A DNA stretch of 64,000 bases from Thiohalophilus sp. (GCF_034521165.1 NZ_JAXHMV010000001.1:62001-126000), one strand, 5' to 3'. Numbered from the stretch's first letter, positions 1 through 8,002 are shown. The notes: generated by a model not told the origin, from the sequence alone. Made by a program: numbers and translations.

Positions 1-781
1 CCTGCGATGGCCAGGCCGGACAATACTTCAGTGTCCGAAACAGCGACTCGGAAAACGCATTGTCGTTGCTCACTCGCGGCCGACTGTATGACGGCGATAT
101 GCCCAGATCCGCCAGCTTGATCCGCAGCGTCTGCGATTTCATCGGGCTGCCGTTGTCCGCATGCAAGACCAGCGGTTGGCGAAAGCACCGCTCGGCCAGC
201 ACGCTGCGCTGCACCAGCGGTGCGGCCAACTCGCCGGCCTCTCGCTCGTGGACTTCCCAGCCGACGATTTTGCGGCTGTAGATGTCCTCAATGAGGTACA
301 GGTACCAAAACAGTCCACGCACCCGGCTGGGCATCCAGCTGATGTCCCACGACCACACCTGGTTCGGCCCGTCGGCCACATGCGTGGTCGGCGCCTTCGT
401 TTTCTTCGGCGCCTGGGCCCGGCCCCGGTGATGCCGCTGGCCCGCCGCATGCAGTACCCGGTAGAAGCTCGACTCACAGGCGATATATTCACCCCGGTCC
501 GCCAGCTTCGGCACGATCTGGCTCGGCGGCAGTGACGCAAACTCGGGTTCATTGCACACGGTCAGGATACGCTCGCGCTCCTCGGGCGTGAGCTTGTTCG
601 CCGGCTCGGGCCTGATAGCATCAGGCCGTCGGTCGGCATGAACTTCCCCACCCTGGGTCCATCGCTGCAGAGTGCGTACAGTGATGCCGATTTCCTTGCA
701 GGCCCGCGCCTTGCGGGCTCCAGCGCTCACCGCCTCCTCAATATAACCCACCAGTTTGCGCCGCTCCGGGAGCGAGGTCAT
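1..781 (-). CDS. IS3-family transposase OrfB (integrase, partial)
   Basis: DDE-type integrase that would cut and join the element ends together with OrfA. The frame opens with MTSLPERRKLVGYIEEAV at 781 and stays open to the window edge (260 codons, no stop). A helix-turn-helix segment (KARACKEIGITVRTLQRW) precedes the rve catalytic core. The expected acidic triad is visible in WSWDISWM, LHADNGSPMK and FSESLFRTLK. The ATG overlaps the orfA stop in the sequence ATGA, which suggests translational coupling, or a fusion by frameshifting as in other IS3 elements. The C-terminus is missing only because the window ends. Confidence 0.88.
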   Translation of the reverse strand, partial: MTSLPERRKLVGYIEEAVSAGARKARACKEIGITVRTLQRWTQGGEVHADRRPDAIRPEPANKLTPEERERILTVCNEPEFASLPPSQIVPKLADRGEYIACESSFYRVLHAAGQRHHRGRAQAPKKTKAPTTHVADGPNQVWSWDISWMPSRVRGLFWYLYLIEDIYSRKIVGWEVHEREAGELAAPLVQRSVLAERCFRQPLVLHADNGSPMKSQTLRIKLADLGISPSYSRPRVSNDNAFSESLFRTLKYCPAWPSQ

Positions 782-1275
782 CCTTCCTCGTCGTCCCCCC
801 AGAGGGCGTTCAACTTTTTTCGCAGGGCCAGCAGCGCGGCGGTCTCTGCCAGCGCCTTGTCCTTGCGCCGCAGTTCCCGCTCCAGCTCCTTGATACGCTT
901 TTTATCCTCGCGGGCCTGGGCCTTCTCAGCCTGTCGCCGACTGGCCGCCTGGTCCGCTCCGGTCTCACAGGCCGTGCGCCAGGCCTTCACCTGCTCGGGG
1001 TATAACCCCTTACCACGGCAATACTCACTCAGCTCCGCTTCACTCAGGCCGGCGGTCTCCACCACCACCGCCAGCTTCGCTTCACCCGACCAGTCGTCGC
1101 TTTGTTTTCCGTTTCCCGGCACCGGGACCCCCTGTTCTCTGGCTTGTTTTCGCCAATTATACAGGGTCATTTCGCTGATCCCTTCCTCTCGAGCCACATC
1201 GGCTACACTTCGGTTTTGCGGGGGCAACAGCATGCACATCACGGCAGCCTTGCGTTCTTCTGAATAACGGGGCAT
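778..1275 (-). CDS. IS3-family transposase OrfA
   Basis: Small DNA-binding subunit of about 165 residues. It starts MPRYSEERKAAV, has a helix-turn-helix (SVADVAREEGISEMTLYNW, residues about 20-40), and ends in a charged coiled-coil (REDKKRIKELERELRRKDKAL) of the kind used for leucine-zipper multimerisation with OrfB. An in-frame extension upstream to 1332 exists but reads into the presumed terminal repeat, so the ATG at 1275 is preferred. Expression is probably autonomous from the element end. Confidence 0.85.
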   Translation of the reverse strand: MPRYSEERKAAVMCMLLPPQNRSVADVAREEGISEMTLYNWRKQAREQGVPVPGNGKQSDDWSGEAKLAVVVETAGLSEAELSEYCRGKGLYPEQVKAWRTACETGADQAASRRQAEKAQAREDKKRIKELERELRRKDKALAETAALLALRKKLNALWGDDEEG

Positions 1276-1345
1276 TTCTCGTCGCTTTCCACCCCCTGTC
1301 TTGGTTACTTTCTGATTCAGAAGAGGCGACAACTATCCTGACACA

Positions 1346-1591
1346 GGGGGTGTGCCTCGATAGTGTAATACCCTGTTTTTAATATTATAATATTTTGTGG
1401 TAATTTTCTGTGAAATCTGCGGAAACTACTATCCCGTAAAATCGGCATCGCTGGCGGCAAATTGAGAATTAATTTTCCGTGTTTCCCCTGGTTTGTACGT
1501 GAAAGCGGCGGGCATGCTGGGCGAGGGCCAGTACAGACACTATACGAGTCGCTATTTTGTTAACGGCCAGTTATACAAGGCAGATTATTTA
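1346..1591. other. AT-rich leader between IS end and polymerase gene
   Basis: Non-coding as far as can be judged. An open frame in phase with the next gene begins at a TTG at 1493, but it lacks a ribosome-binding site and adds a non-hydrophobic 33-residue extension. The base composition changes from GC-rich to AT-rich within this stretch. Confidence 0.5.
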
Positions 1592-2995
1592 ATGCGATTG
1601 GCAGAAGAATTAAAAAAACAACCGCTTTTCTTCCTCTCAATAACCGTGCTTGTGCTGATCGTGGCATTTTTTGCTGAGATGCAGGGGTTACATCAACCTC
1701 ATGTTAAGACTATTTATAAAAGAGAACTATTTTTTTTGGAACTCGCGTTTGTTGTGTTAGTGATTTTAAATCGCGAGATCACTTTCCCTTCTGTGAAAAA
1801 CTTTCCTGGTCTTTTGGTTGCATTAGCTGCGTACTGGGGAGTGTGGTCATTATTTTCTGCAGTTGATGCTATAAGACCGCTCTTGGCTTTGTATACATAT
1901 GCAGAGCATTTAACTTTAGTGTTGTTTAGTTTCTCGGTTTACGCGCTCATCCGGAAATTTAAATACAGCAGAGAAATATTGCTATGGGTTATTCTTCTAG
2001 GGTTTTGTTTTTATTGTTTGTTTTTTGGTGGGTCGTATTTTCTGTTCGAAAATTATAATCCAGAAATCAATTTTGCTGCAACATTTGATGAAGTCGGATT
2101 TAGAAATATTCGTCATTTGGGATATTATTTTGCCATCGGTTTAGTTGTGGCGACTGGTATGGGAGTGGGTTTAGGGCATTATTATGGGAAAGCAGCATTA
2201 TGGATTGGGGCTGTATTGTCTGTTGTTGCATGGGCTTTGATTTTTTGGGCAGGAGGAAGGGGGCCGCTGGTCGCATTCTTTGTGTCATTAGGGTTAATTA
2301 TTTTTCTTAACGGAGGATTCAGGCAAAGCAAACAACTTTTACTATTTGTGGCTATCACCTGTTTCATCGGCGCTTTCGGATCACTGCTTATCCCCGGCGG
2401 TTATGGTATAGATTATTTAATAGGGAAGTTATTGTGGGTACCAGAAGACTTTTCGACGTTGATAGAAGTGGAAAAAACACCGTCGAAGCGGATAGAGATG
2501 TGGCTGACCTGTTTGAATGAGATAAAAAATAATCCTTTTTTCGGGATAGGGCAGAACAATTTTCGATATGGCTGTGGCAAAGGGTTTCCGCTGACTCTCC
2601 ATCCGCATGGTGTGCATATCCAGGCGCCGCTAGAGTGGGGGATACCGGGTGCAGTGGCATTTTTTTTGTTAGGCGGGGCTATGCTGTGGCGGACTTTCAT
2701 GAATGTCAACGCAGCTCAGGAAGGTGAATCATATGCATTAATCCCTTTGTGGGGAGTGCTGATGTTGCTGGTTGCCTCAGGATATGACGGGATATTGTAT
2801 CAACGTTACTCGCTGATGTTTTTTGCATTATTTTTAGCAATGATGATGCCTGTTAAAGATGACTTGAAATCAGATGGGGTACGCAAAGAAGATGGCCGAT
2901 TAGTTTATTACGGGCTGCTGTTTTTTGTTTTGCTGTTACTTATGATTCTAGCTGTGGCTGATTTTCAGTTCGTCGTTGAGTATTATGAATTGTAA
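1592..2995 (+). CDS. O-antigen ligase/polymerase family (Wzy_C) membrane protein
   Basis: Polytopic inner-membrane protein (467 residues from the ATG at 1592) with about ten to twelve hydrophobic segments. A large loop carries the Wzy_C-type signature EIKNNPFFGIGQNNF (residues about 309-323), followed by LHPHGVHIQAPLEWG. The family comprises O-antigen polymerases, lipid A-core O-antigen ligases and pilin O-oligosaccharyltransferases; all move lipid-linked glycans in the periplasm. The position beside a pilin locus makes a role in pilus or surface glycosylation plausible but unproven. The coding sequence is AT-rich with poly-T runs, unlike the flanking housekeeping genes, suggesting acquisition by transfer. 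The start is uncertain: no clear Shine-Dalgarno is visible, and an in-frame TTG lies at 1493. Confidence 0.75.
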   Translation: MRLAEELKKQPLFFLSITVLVLIVAFFAEMQGLHQPHVKTIYKRELFFLELAFVVLVILNREITFPSVKNFPGLLVALAAYWGVWSLFSAVDAIRPLLALYTYAEHLTLVLFSFSVYALIRKFKYSREILLWVILLGFCFYCLFFGGSYFLFENYNPEINFAATFDEVGFRNIRHLGYYFAIGLVVATGMGVGLGHYYGKAALWIGAVLSVVAWALIFWAGGRGPLVAFFVSLGLIIFLNGGFRQSKQLLLFVAITCFIGAFGSLLIPGGYGIDYLIGKLLWVPEDFSTLIEVEKTPSKRIEMWLTCLNEIKNNPFFGIGQNNFRYGCGKGFPLTLHPHGVHIQAPLEWGIPGAVAFFLLGGAMLWRTFMNVNAAQEGESYALIPLWGVLMLLVASGYDGILYQRYSLMFFALFLAMMMPVKDDLKSDGVRKEDGRLVYYGLLFFVLLLLMILAVADFQFVVEYYEL

Positions 2996-3047
2996 GATTA
3001 TATTCTAGTGCTATCCATGAAGCTGATATTTTGGATGTACTTTTTAT

Positions 3048-3983
3048 CTAGCTGTTGTGACGATCATTTTGTGATTTCTGGTTATTTTTCTGTATTGGTT
3101 CCTCTAAAATACGAAAAAAAGTAGTTTCAAGGGATGTTGCTGGCCTGGCTTCAATCAGTTGCCCGCCTTTTTGGTTTAGTGCGACGAGCCAAGCAGCCAT
3201 ATCTGCCTGTTCAATTTCCTCTTCATATTCGCCTTTTCGTAATTGTTCCCCGCTGGTTATGTTCTCGTCAATCTGGTACCTGACAATAAAGCGGGCTGTA
3301 TAACTTGACAAAAGCTCCTTCGGTGAACGTGTAGTTACAAGAGTACCTTCATTAATGAACCCGAATCTGTCAGCGATGCGTTCGACGTCATGTAATACGT
3401 GAGAAGTAAAAAATATTGCGCCACCCTGCTGTTTATATTCAAACAATAGTTCGATCACATCCTTTCGCCCTATCGGGTCAAGTCCGGATAACGGTTCATC
3501 AAGCACGAGTAAACGGGGTTTTACTACCATTGCATGGGCTATAGCAGTACGTTGCACATTACCTTTGGAAAGCTGTCGAATTCGCCGGTTGGCGTAAGGC
3601 GTCAAGGATAAACGTTCCAGCCAGTATCCACACCATTCCTTATCATCGCTGCGTTTTATACCATAGTGGCGCAACGCCATACGCAGGATTTCTAAAGGGG
3701 TAAATTGTTCATATAATGATGGTGACTCGGGCAGGTAAGATACACCACTACGGGATTCAGCGAGGCGAGCAGAAATACCATGGATCCGAACTTCTCCCTG
3801 ATAGTTATTGATGATATCGAGCATGATTTTGATAGTGGTAGATTTGCCTGCACCATTAGGGCCAACAAAACCAAAGACTTCACCTTTAGGGATAGAAAAG
3901 CTAACATCACGTAAAGCATGGACGGTTTTTCGGCCCTTGCTGAATGATTTAGAGACGGAGTCGAATTCCAATACTGAAGTCAT
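3048..3983 (-). CDS. ABC transporter ATP-binding protein
   Basis: Nucleotide-binding subunit of an ABC-2-type exporter, 311 residues. Walker A GPNGAGKS is at 41-48, the ABC signature LSKGN at about 138-142, Walker B LLVLDEP at about 158-164, and a switch histidine in FFTSHVLHD. The C-terminal extension of about 90 residues resembles that of CcmA/NatA-like ATPases. The start ATG overlaps the stop of the upstream gene by four bases, so the two are translationally coupled. With the anchored TPR-like protein and the permease it forms a three-gene exporter operon. In Geobacter, as I recall, an ABC ATPase gene (xapD) lies just downstream of the split pilin genes; the order here is comparable. The substrate is unknown. 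Confidence 0.88.
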   Translation of the reverse strand: MTSVLEFDSVSKSFSKGRKTVHALRDVSFSIPKGEVFGFVGPNGAGKSTTIKIMLDIINNYQGEVRIHGISARLAESRSGVSYLPESPSLYEQFTPLEILRMALRHYGIKRSDDKEWCGYWLERLSLTPYANRRIRQLSKGNVQRTAIAHAMVVKPRLLVLDEPLSGLDPIGRKDVIELLFEYKQQGGAIFFTSHVLHDVERIADRFGFINEGTLVTTRSPKELLSSYTARFIVRYQIDENITSGEQLRKGEYEEEIEQADMAAWLVALNQKGGQLIEARPATSLETTFFRILEEPIQKNNQKSQNDRHNS

Positions 3984-4828
3984 AAGTCTCCCTCGTTTAT
4001 CCCCTGAATCTTATGGGTCCGCAGACGAAATTCACCATTGATAAATTCATAGCCTAAATTGAGTGGGTCCTGAGGGAAATTATGTAGAATACCTTGAGTT
4101 ATTAACTGTTTCGGGTTGTCCAATGATTCGCCGGTTTCTTCTTCGTAAGTATTCTGAGCTTTACGTAGTGTGACGAGCCCCTGTAACCGAACTAGGCGTT
4201 TTTCGAGCATCTCCCGCAACTTGGGATCTTGGGCTGTTCTAATTTCATTACTAAGATAATTAATAGCCATTTGCTCATCATTCATTTCTTCGGCGTTAAT
4301 CATAATCGCCAGTTTGCGAAAGACTGAAGAATTGTTCGTTGAACGTTTGGCGGCCTTTTCTAATTCGTTTTGTGCTTCCTCGATATTATGAAAAAAGAAA
4401 TATTGATTAAAGCCGAGAAAAAAAGGTGGATATTCATCCCAGAAACGGCATTCAGTCGCACGTTGTAATAAGTCGTTTCCTGCTTCTTCCATTCCTCCCC
4501 AGGTAAGTACAGCGTTACCCATGTAATAGTTGTCTTCATGACAGGGATTAAGTTGGGCGACCACTCTATGTGAACGAAGACGATAAACAGCACGTTCCCG
4601 ATCATTACTGTCGTCAAGAGTAATGGTTGCGCTGCGTATCGCCTCCAAATTGGCTGCCAGAAAGCGGTCACCAGCAAATATTAGTAGTTGTACAGGGGCA
4701 GTAATTACCACTTGTCCTTCGAGAGAGTGCTCCGTACGAGATATGTCGCCTGGTCCCGTTATATTGCCAAAAAAAAATATTAGCGCAAACAGAATACTGG
4801 CGAGTAAAGATAAATGATGTTGCCACAT
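3980..4828 (-). CDS. Membrane-anchored TPR-like protein of the ABC exporter operon
   Basis: 282 residues. An N-terminal hydrophobic helix (residues about 5-22) should anchor it in the inner membrane or act as an uncleaved signal, with the rest in the periplasm. The body is helical and rich in tetratricopeptide-like stretches (NPCHEDNYYMGNAVL, then NELEKAAKRS). Two cysteines (NPCHED and TECRFW) could pair. I do not recognise a named family. It lies between the permease (5-base gap) and the ATPase (4-base overlap), so it is probably an accessory periplasmic component of the same exporter. Confidence 0.6.
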   Translation of the reverse strand: MWQHHLSLLASILFALIFFFGNITGPGDISRTEHSLEGQVVITAPVQLLIFAGDRFLAANLEAIRSATITLDDSNDRERAVYRLRSHRVVAQLNPCHEDNYYMGNAVLTWGGMEEAGNDLLQRATECRFWDEYPPFFLGFNQYFFFHNIEEAQNELEKAAKRSTNNSSVFRKLAIMINAEEMNDEQMAINYLSNEIRTAQDPKLREMLEKRLVRLQGLVTLRKAQNTYEEETGESLDNPKQLITQGILHNFPQDPLNLGYEFINGEFRLRTHKIQGINEGDL

Positions 4829-4833
4829 ATAAG

Positions 4834-5649
4834 TTAGTTAAATTGTTTACGTCCAAGTAACCAGATTGATAGCGCCAGCAATGCAAGTGCATAGGCAAGT
4901 GTGCTTAATACTAAACCAGGCCAGTCTGCCGGCAGAAACTCCCATTTGCTGTACAAGCTGATACGCCGCACATCTAAAGCGCCAAGATCAGGTAACAAGT
5001 AGTATAAAATGCCTAATGAGCCCCGATATAGCTCGGGGTTATCTACCACGTAGCGTTCGTTCTCTAGCAAGGCAATAATGCCAGAATAAGAGCGGGAAAC
5101 CAGCAGGAAACCCAGGGTGCCTATGAGTACGAAACTGGGTGTTACAGCTACTATCGAAATCAGCAGAGCCAACGTGGCGATCACGAATAGGTCTATAGCT
5201 GTAAATACAAGTGTAACTACATATCCTAAGCCCAGATCTACGGGTGTAGACTGTTGGTAACCATAATAACTTAGATAACCGACGAGGGCGGCAAGAATAA
5301 TGCCGAGTATTATTATTGCGCCAAATGTGAGAATAATTAGTGCGGAGAAGCGTCCGAGTAAAAAATGAGAACGAGGTTGCGGTGCTGTTAGTGAAGTAAG
5401 ATAGTAGCGTCGATCAAATTCTCGTGTGAATAGCTCCTGCATTAACAATATGATCAGTAACGGTAATCCCAGTCGTATGACAGACAGGCCAATATCCAAT
5501 GCGACAGTAGCTGGCTGGCGACCGCTGAATTGCGCGCCGAGTAATGTTGCAACCACAAGGACCATGCCAATCCAGAAGAGGACTGTGAATAAACGCGCAC
5601 GCCACGCAAGCCAAAGGCCGGTTACGAAGTCAGGGGCCAAGTATTTCAT
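4834..5649 (-). CDS. ABC-2 type transporter permease
   Basis: Integral membrane subunit of 272 residues from the ATG at 5649 (MKYLAPDFVTG). Six hydrophobic segments are visible, including FTVLFWIGMVLVVATLLGA near the N-terminus and VLSTLAYALALLALSIWLL at the C-terminus. The segment LFTREFDRRYYLTSLTAPQ after the second helix is typical of the cytoplasmic coupling region in ABC-2 permeases. A TTG two codons upstream is an alternative start. The gene begins about 30 bases beyond the terminator that follows the secreted protein gene, so the exporter operon either has its own promoter there or depends on read-through. Confidence 0.8.
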   Translation of the reverse strand: MKYLAPDFVTGLWLAWRARLFTVLFWIGMVLVVATLLGAQFSGRQPATVALDIGLSVIRLGLPLLIILLMQELFTREFDRRYYLTSLTAPQPRSHFLLGRFSALIILTFGAIIILGIILAALVGYLSYYGYQQSTPVDLGLGYVVTLVFTAIDLFVIATLALLISIVAVTPSFVLIGTLGFLLVSRSYSGIIALLENERYVVDNPELYRGSLGILYYLLPDLGALDVRRISLYSKWEFLPADWPGLVLSTLAYALALLALSIWLLGRKQFN

Positions 5650-5681
5650 AAGCAAAATGTATCACAAAAATCGTTGTTCAT

Positions 5682-5710
5682 AAAAAAAAGGGAGGCAAGT
5701 GCCTCCCTTT
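5682..5710 (-). terminator. Rho-independent terminator after the pilin pair
   Basis: On the minus strand a perfect ten-base stem (AAAGGGAGGC / GCCTCCCTTT) with a four-base loop is followed by an uninterrupted run of T. It lies 35 bases after the stop of the secreted protein gene and separates the pilin pair from the ABC exporter genes. Confidence 0.92.
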
Positions 5711-5744
5711 GATTTGATATCACGAACAGTTGTTACTGACTATA

Positions 5745-6146
5745 TCAGCTCGATGTGGCCACCGTACCAGCTGCACCTGCTGCAGCGCTGCCTGCTGAAT
5801 CGCAGTTTGCATCCTGAGAACCAACTACTGAGCCACCTGCAGAGCTGCCTGTGTAAATGTAGTTATTGTTGCTGGCATCGTTACGGCCATTGGGATGACA
5901 GGTACCCACAGCAATAATGTTGCTGGCTGTAGCACAGTGGTAGCCGCCGGCGACACCGCTGGAAAGGTTAATTGAGACATTTTCAGTCAACAGTGAGCAG
6001 TCACCAACTTGAATTGTTTGTTGTGTCCCTTCGCCGTTTCCGATCTGGTCAGCGGCAATGGCTTCATCAGTATCGTCTGCGGCGAAAACAGATGTTGAAA
6101 ATGCAATGCCGACAATGCCGCCAAGCGTAATGAGTAATTTTTTCAT
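5745..6146 (-). CDS. Secreted PilA-C-like partner of the short pilin
   Basis: 133 residues from the ATG at 6146, which has an ideal Shine-Dalgarno (AAGGAG, seven bases upstream). A Sec signal peptide (MKKLLITLGG...STSVFA) should be cleaved before ADDTDEAI. The mature part has four cysteines (GDCSLL, YHCATA, GTCHPN, ANCDSA), a beta-rich core around VSINLSSGVAGGY, and a Gly/Ala/Ser-rich tail. The gene follows the short pilin by 39 bases and shares its transcript, which ends at the terminator at 5682-5710. The position and the LxLSxxV...H-xx-G pattern match what I recall of PilA-C (short pilin chaperone) in Geobacter, which supplies the globular half of a two-part pilin. That assignment is inference; it could be another small exoprotein. 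Confidence 0.6.
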   Translation of the reverse strand: MKKLLITLGGIVGIAFSTSVFAADDTDEAIAADQIGNGEGTQQTIQVGDCSLLTENVSINLSSGVAGGYHCATASNIIAVGTCHPNGRNDASNNNYIYTGSSAGGSVVGSQDANCDSAGSAAAGAAGTVATSS

Positions 6147-6185
6147 GATCAATCTCCTTAAGATTCTCTGACAGTACTGTGTTGT

Positions 6186-6371
6186 TTACCGTTTGCTGGC
6201 AAGCATCACGGTCAGCATGTTTTTAGCGTCAGCCTGGGCCGTAGAGTCATTGGCCTTGGCGCGGTATTCGTTAAACTGCGGAATGGCCACGGCGGCCAGG
6301 ATGCCGATGATGGCGATAACGATCATCAGCTCGATCAGGGTGAAGCCCTTCATAGCTTTTTTCGCTTTCAT
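6186..6371 (-). CDS. pilA: Truncated type IV pilin (PilA-N-like, 61 residues)
   Basis: Precursor of 61 residues. The leader MKAKKAMKG is followed by the prepilin peptidase site and the class IVa motif FTLIELMIVIAIIGILAA, with Glu5. The mature chain would be only 52 residues, against about 130-160 for ordinary gammaproteobacterial PilA, and ends just after the amphipathic helix (NMLTVMLASKR) with no globular domain. PQFNEYRAKA after the helix kink closely resembles Geobacter PilA-N, including Phe24 and Tyr27. The distal aromatic residues of the Geobacter chain (Tyr32, Phe51, Tyr57) have no counterpart here. A Shine-Dalgarno GGGAG precedes the ATG. Transcription should start from the sigma-54 promoter about 75 bases upstream under PilR control. 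Confidence 0.85.
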   Translation of the reverse strand: MKAKKAMKGFTLIELMIVIAIIGILAAVAIPQFNEYRAKANDSTAQADAKNMLTVMLASKR

Positions 6372-6447
6372 TTCGTTCTCCCATATTTCAGGTGGTAGGT
6401 TTTAAAACCGTATGCGGCAATTGCTTGCCGTTTGTTGGGTATCTTGT

Positions 6448-6463
6448 AGCAGTATGCGTGCCA
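6448..6463 (-). promoter_or_regulatory. Sigma-54 promoter of pilA
   Basis: The minus strand reads TGGCACGCATACTGCT, with GG and GC exactly ten bases apart as RpoN requires. The predicted transcription start is near 6437, giving a leader of about 65 bases. It fits the adjacent NtrC-type activator PilR. Confidence 0.88.
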
Positions 6464-6582
6464 CATGGGTATCGACCCGATCACAAAATTTTTGATGGCG
6501 TATTTTGTTCTTTAATTACAATGACTTGTAAAAAATCCGGGCGCCTGGCGATGTGGTCTGAGTGGTGATGTTTTCACCGCTA

Positions 6583-6641
6583 TGTCACTTCGAGGTGACC
6601 GGTTTTGTCACTTTCTGACACGAACGGTCAGTTCGTGTCAG
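6583..6641 (-). promoter_or_regulatory. Candidate PilR enhancer sites and inverted repeat
   Basis: A cluster of TGTCA/TGACA words lies about 145-205 bases upstream of the predicted pilA start. It includes a perfect 11-base inverted repeat, CTGACACGAAC / GTTCGTGTCAG, with a five-base spacer (6615-6641). Known PilR sites in Pseudomonas contain repeated TGTC upstream of the sigma-54 promoter. The hairpin lies just after the pilR stop and could instead end pilR transcription, but it has no T-run. Confidence 0.55.
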
Positions 6642-6649
6642 GTCACGGG

Positions 6650-8002
6650 TTATTCGATGCCCAGTTTCTTGATGCGATAGCGTAACTGGCGAAAGCTCAG
6701 TCCCAGCAGCCGGGCGGCGGCGGTTTTGTTGTAGCGGGTCTGTTCCAGGGCCTGGCGGATGGCTTCTTTTTCCTGTTCCTGCAGGGAATTGTCCAGCGGT
6801 CGCTCTTCGGCAGCGTGCGGGGCGGGGTTGCTGGTCGTGGCGGTGTGGTTGGCAGGCAGGTTGAGACTGGCAGCGTCGATCCGGTTGTCCTCGCACAGGG
6901 TCATGGCCCGCTCGAGCAGGTTTTCCAGTTCCCGGACGTTGCCGGGAAAGGAATAGCTTTGCAGCGCCTGCAGGGCATCGTCGCTCAGGCGGGGAACGTC
7001 CACCTGCCAGTCGGCGGCGATGCGCTGCAGAAAATGGTCCGCCAGTAAAGGGATATCCCCGGGCCGCTCGGCCAGATCCGGCAGGTGCAGTTCGATGACG
7101 TTGATCCGGTAATAGAGATCCTGGCGAAACTCGCCGGTGTGAATCAGCTGGCCCAGATCTTTGTGCGAGGCACTGAGGATGCGCACATCGGTATGGATCT
7201 CCTGCTGGCTGCCGATGGGGCGTACGGCCTTTTCCTGGATGGCGCGCAGCAGTTTGACCTGCATGTGCAGGGGCAGGTCGGCCACCTCGTCGAGAAACAG
7301 GGTGCCGCCCTGGGCGGCCTGGAACAGGCCGGCCTTGTCGCCGTTGGCCCCGGTGAAGCTGCCTTTTTTGTGGCCAAAGAACTCGCTTTCCATCAGCTCG
7401 GCGGGAATGGCGCCGCAGTTGACCGGCACGAAGGGCTGGTCGCGGCGCGGCCCCTGTTCGTGAATCAGGCGCGCCGCCAGCTCCTTGCCGACCCCCGAGC
7501 CGCCGCTGATATAGACCGGCGCCTGGCTGCGGGCCAGCTTGGCAATGGTCTGGCGAATCTGCTGCATCACCGCCGAGTCGCCCAGCAGGGTGGTTTGCCC
7601 CGGTTCGGCCGGGCTTTTAGAGGCAGGCCGTCGTTCGAGCTTGAGGGCGGTGGTGACCAGGCTGCGCAGATCGTTGATGTCCAGCGGCTTGTTGACGAAG
7701 TCGTAGGCCCCGGCCTTGAGGGCCTCGATGGCCGATTCCATATTGCCGTGGGCGGTGATCATCGCCACCGGCAGATCAGGGTACTGTTGCTGGATATGGC
7801 GGATCAGATCGATGCCGTTGCCGTCGGGCAGGCGCATATCGGTCAGACAGAGATCAAACGTATTCTGCGTAAGCAGCGTTTTCGCCTGCCCCAGATTTTC
7901 CGCGCTGAGGCAGTCCACGCCCATGCGCGAGAGCGTGATCTCCAGCAGCTCGCGGATATCCGGTTCGTCGTCGACGATTAGTGCCAGTGGTTGTTCGGTC
8001 AC
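6650..8002 (-). CDS. pilR: Type IV pilus response regulator PilR (sigma-54 activator)
   Basis: 450-residue NtrC-family activator. The receiver domain (residues 1-120) has a DDEPD acidic pocket and phospho-acceptor Asp55 in CLTDMRLPDG. The AAA+ domain has Walker A GGSGVGKE at about 167-174 and the sigma-54 contact loop GSFTGA at about 214-219. The C-terminus is a Fis-type helix-turn-helix (KTAAARLLGLSFRQLRYRIK). It starts with GTG behind an AAGGA ribosome-binding site. It should receive phosphate from PilS, encoded upstream, and activate the sigma-54 promoter of the short pilin gene just downstream. Its GC-rich composition matches the chromosome, unlike the pilin gene it presumably controls. 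Confidence 0.95.
   Translation of the reverse strand: MTEQPLALIVDDEPDIRELLEITLSRMGVDCLSAENLGQAKTLLTQNTFDLCLTDMRLPDGNGIDLIRHIQQQYPDLPVAMITAHGNMESAIEALKAGAYDFVNKPLDINDLRSLVTTALKLERRPASKSPAEPGQTTLLGDSAVMQQIRQTIAKLARSQAPVYISGGSGVGKELAARLIHEQGPRRDQPFVPVNCGAIPAELMESEFFGHKKGSFTGANGDKAGLFQAAQGGTLFLDEVADLPLHMQVKLLRAIQEKAVRPIGSQQEIHTDVRILSASHKDLGQLIHTGEFRQDLYYRINVIELHLPDLAERPGDIPLLADHFLQRIAADWQVDVPRLSDDALQALQSYSFPGNVRELENLLERAMTLCEDNRIDAASLNLPANHTATTSNPAPHAAEERPLDNSLQEQEKEAIRQALEQTRYNKTAAARLLGLSFRQLRYRIKKLGIE

Larger units (their letters stand above)
1..1345 (-). mobile_element. IS3-family insertion sequence, cut by window edge
   Basis: Two overlapping reading frames, orfA and orfB, have the layout of an IS3-family element transcribed leftwards. 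The orfA-side terminus is probably near 1345, where the minus strand reads TGTGTCAGGATAGTTG; IS3 ends normally begin with TG. The other end lies outside the window, so neither the inverted-repeat match nor the target duplication can be checked. The element adjoins the AT-rich pilin block to its right. Confidence 0.85.

Noticed and set aside
2388..2709. Overlapping minus-strand frames inside the Wzy-like gene
   Set aside because: They lie wholly inside a convincing membrane protein gene, lack ribosome-binding sites, and arise from AT-rich sequence with few stops.
6186..6371. Short pilin as a frameshifted pseudogene of a full-length pilA
   Set aside because: The bases after its stop do not encode a pilin globular domain in another frame; instead a separate gene with its own Shine-Dalgarno and signal peptide follows.
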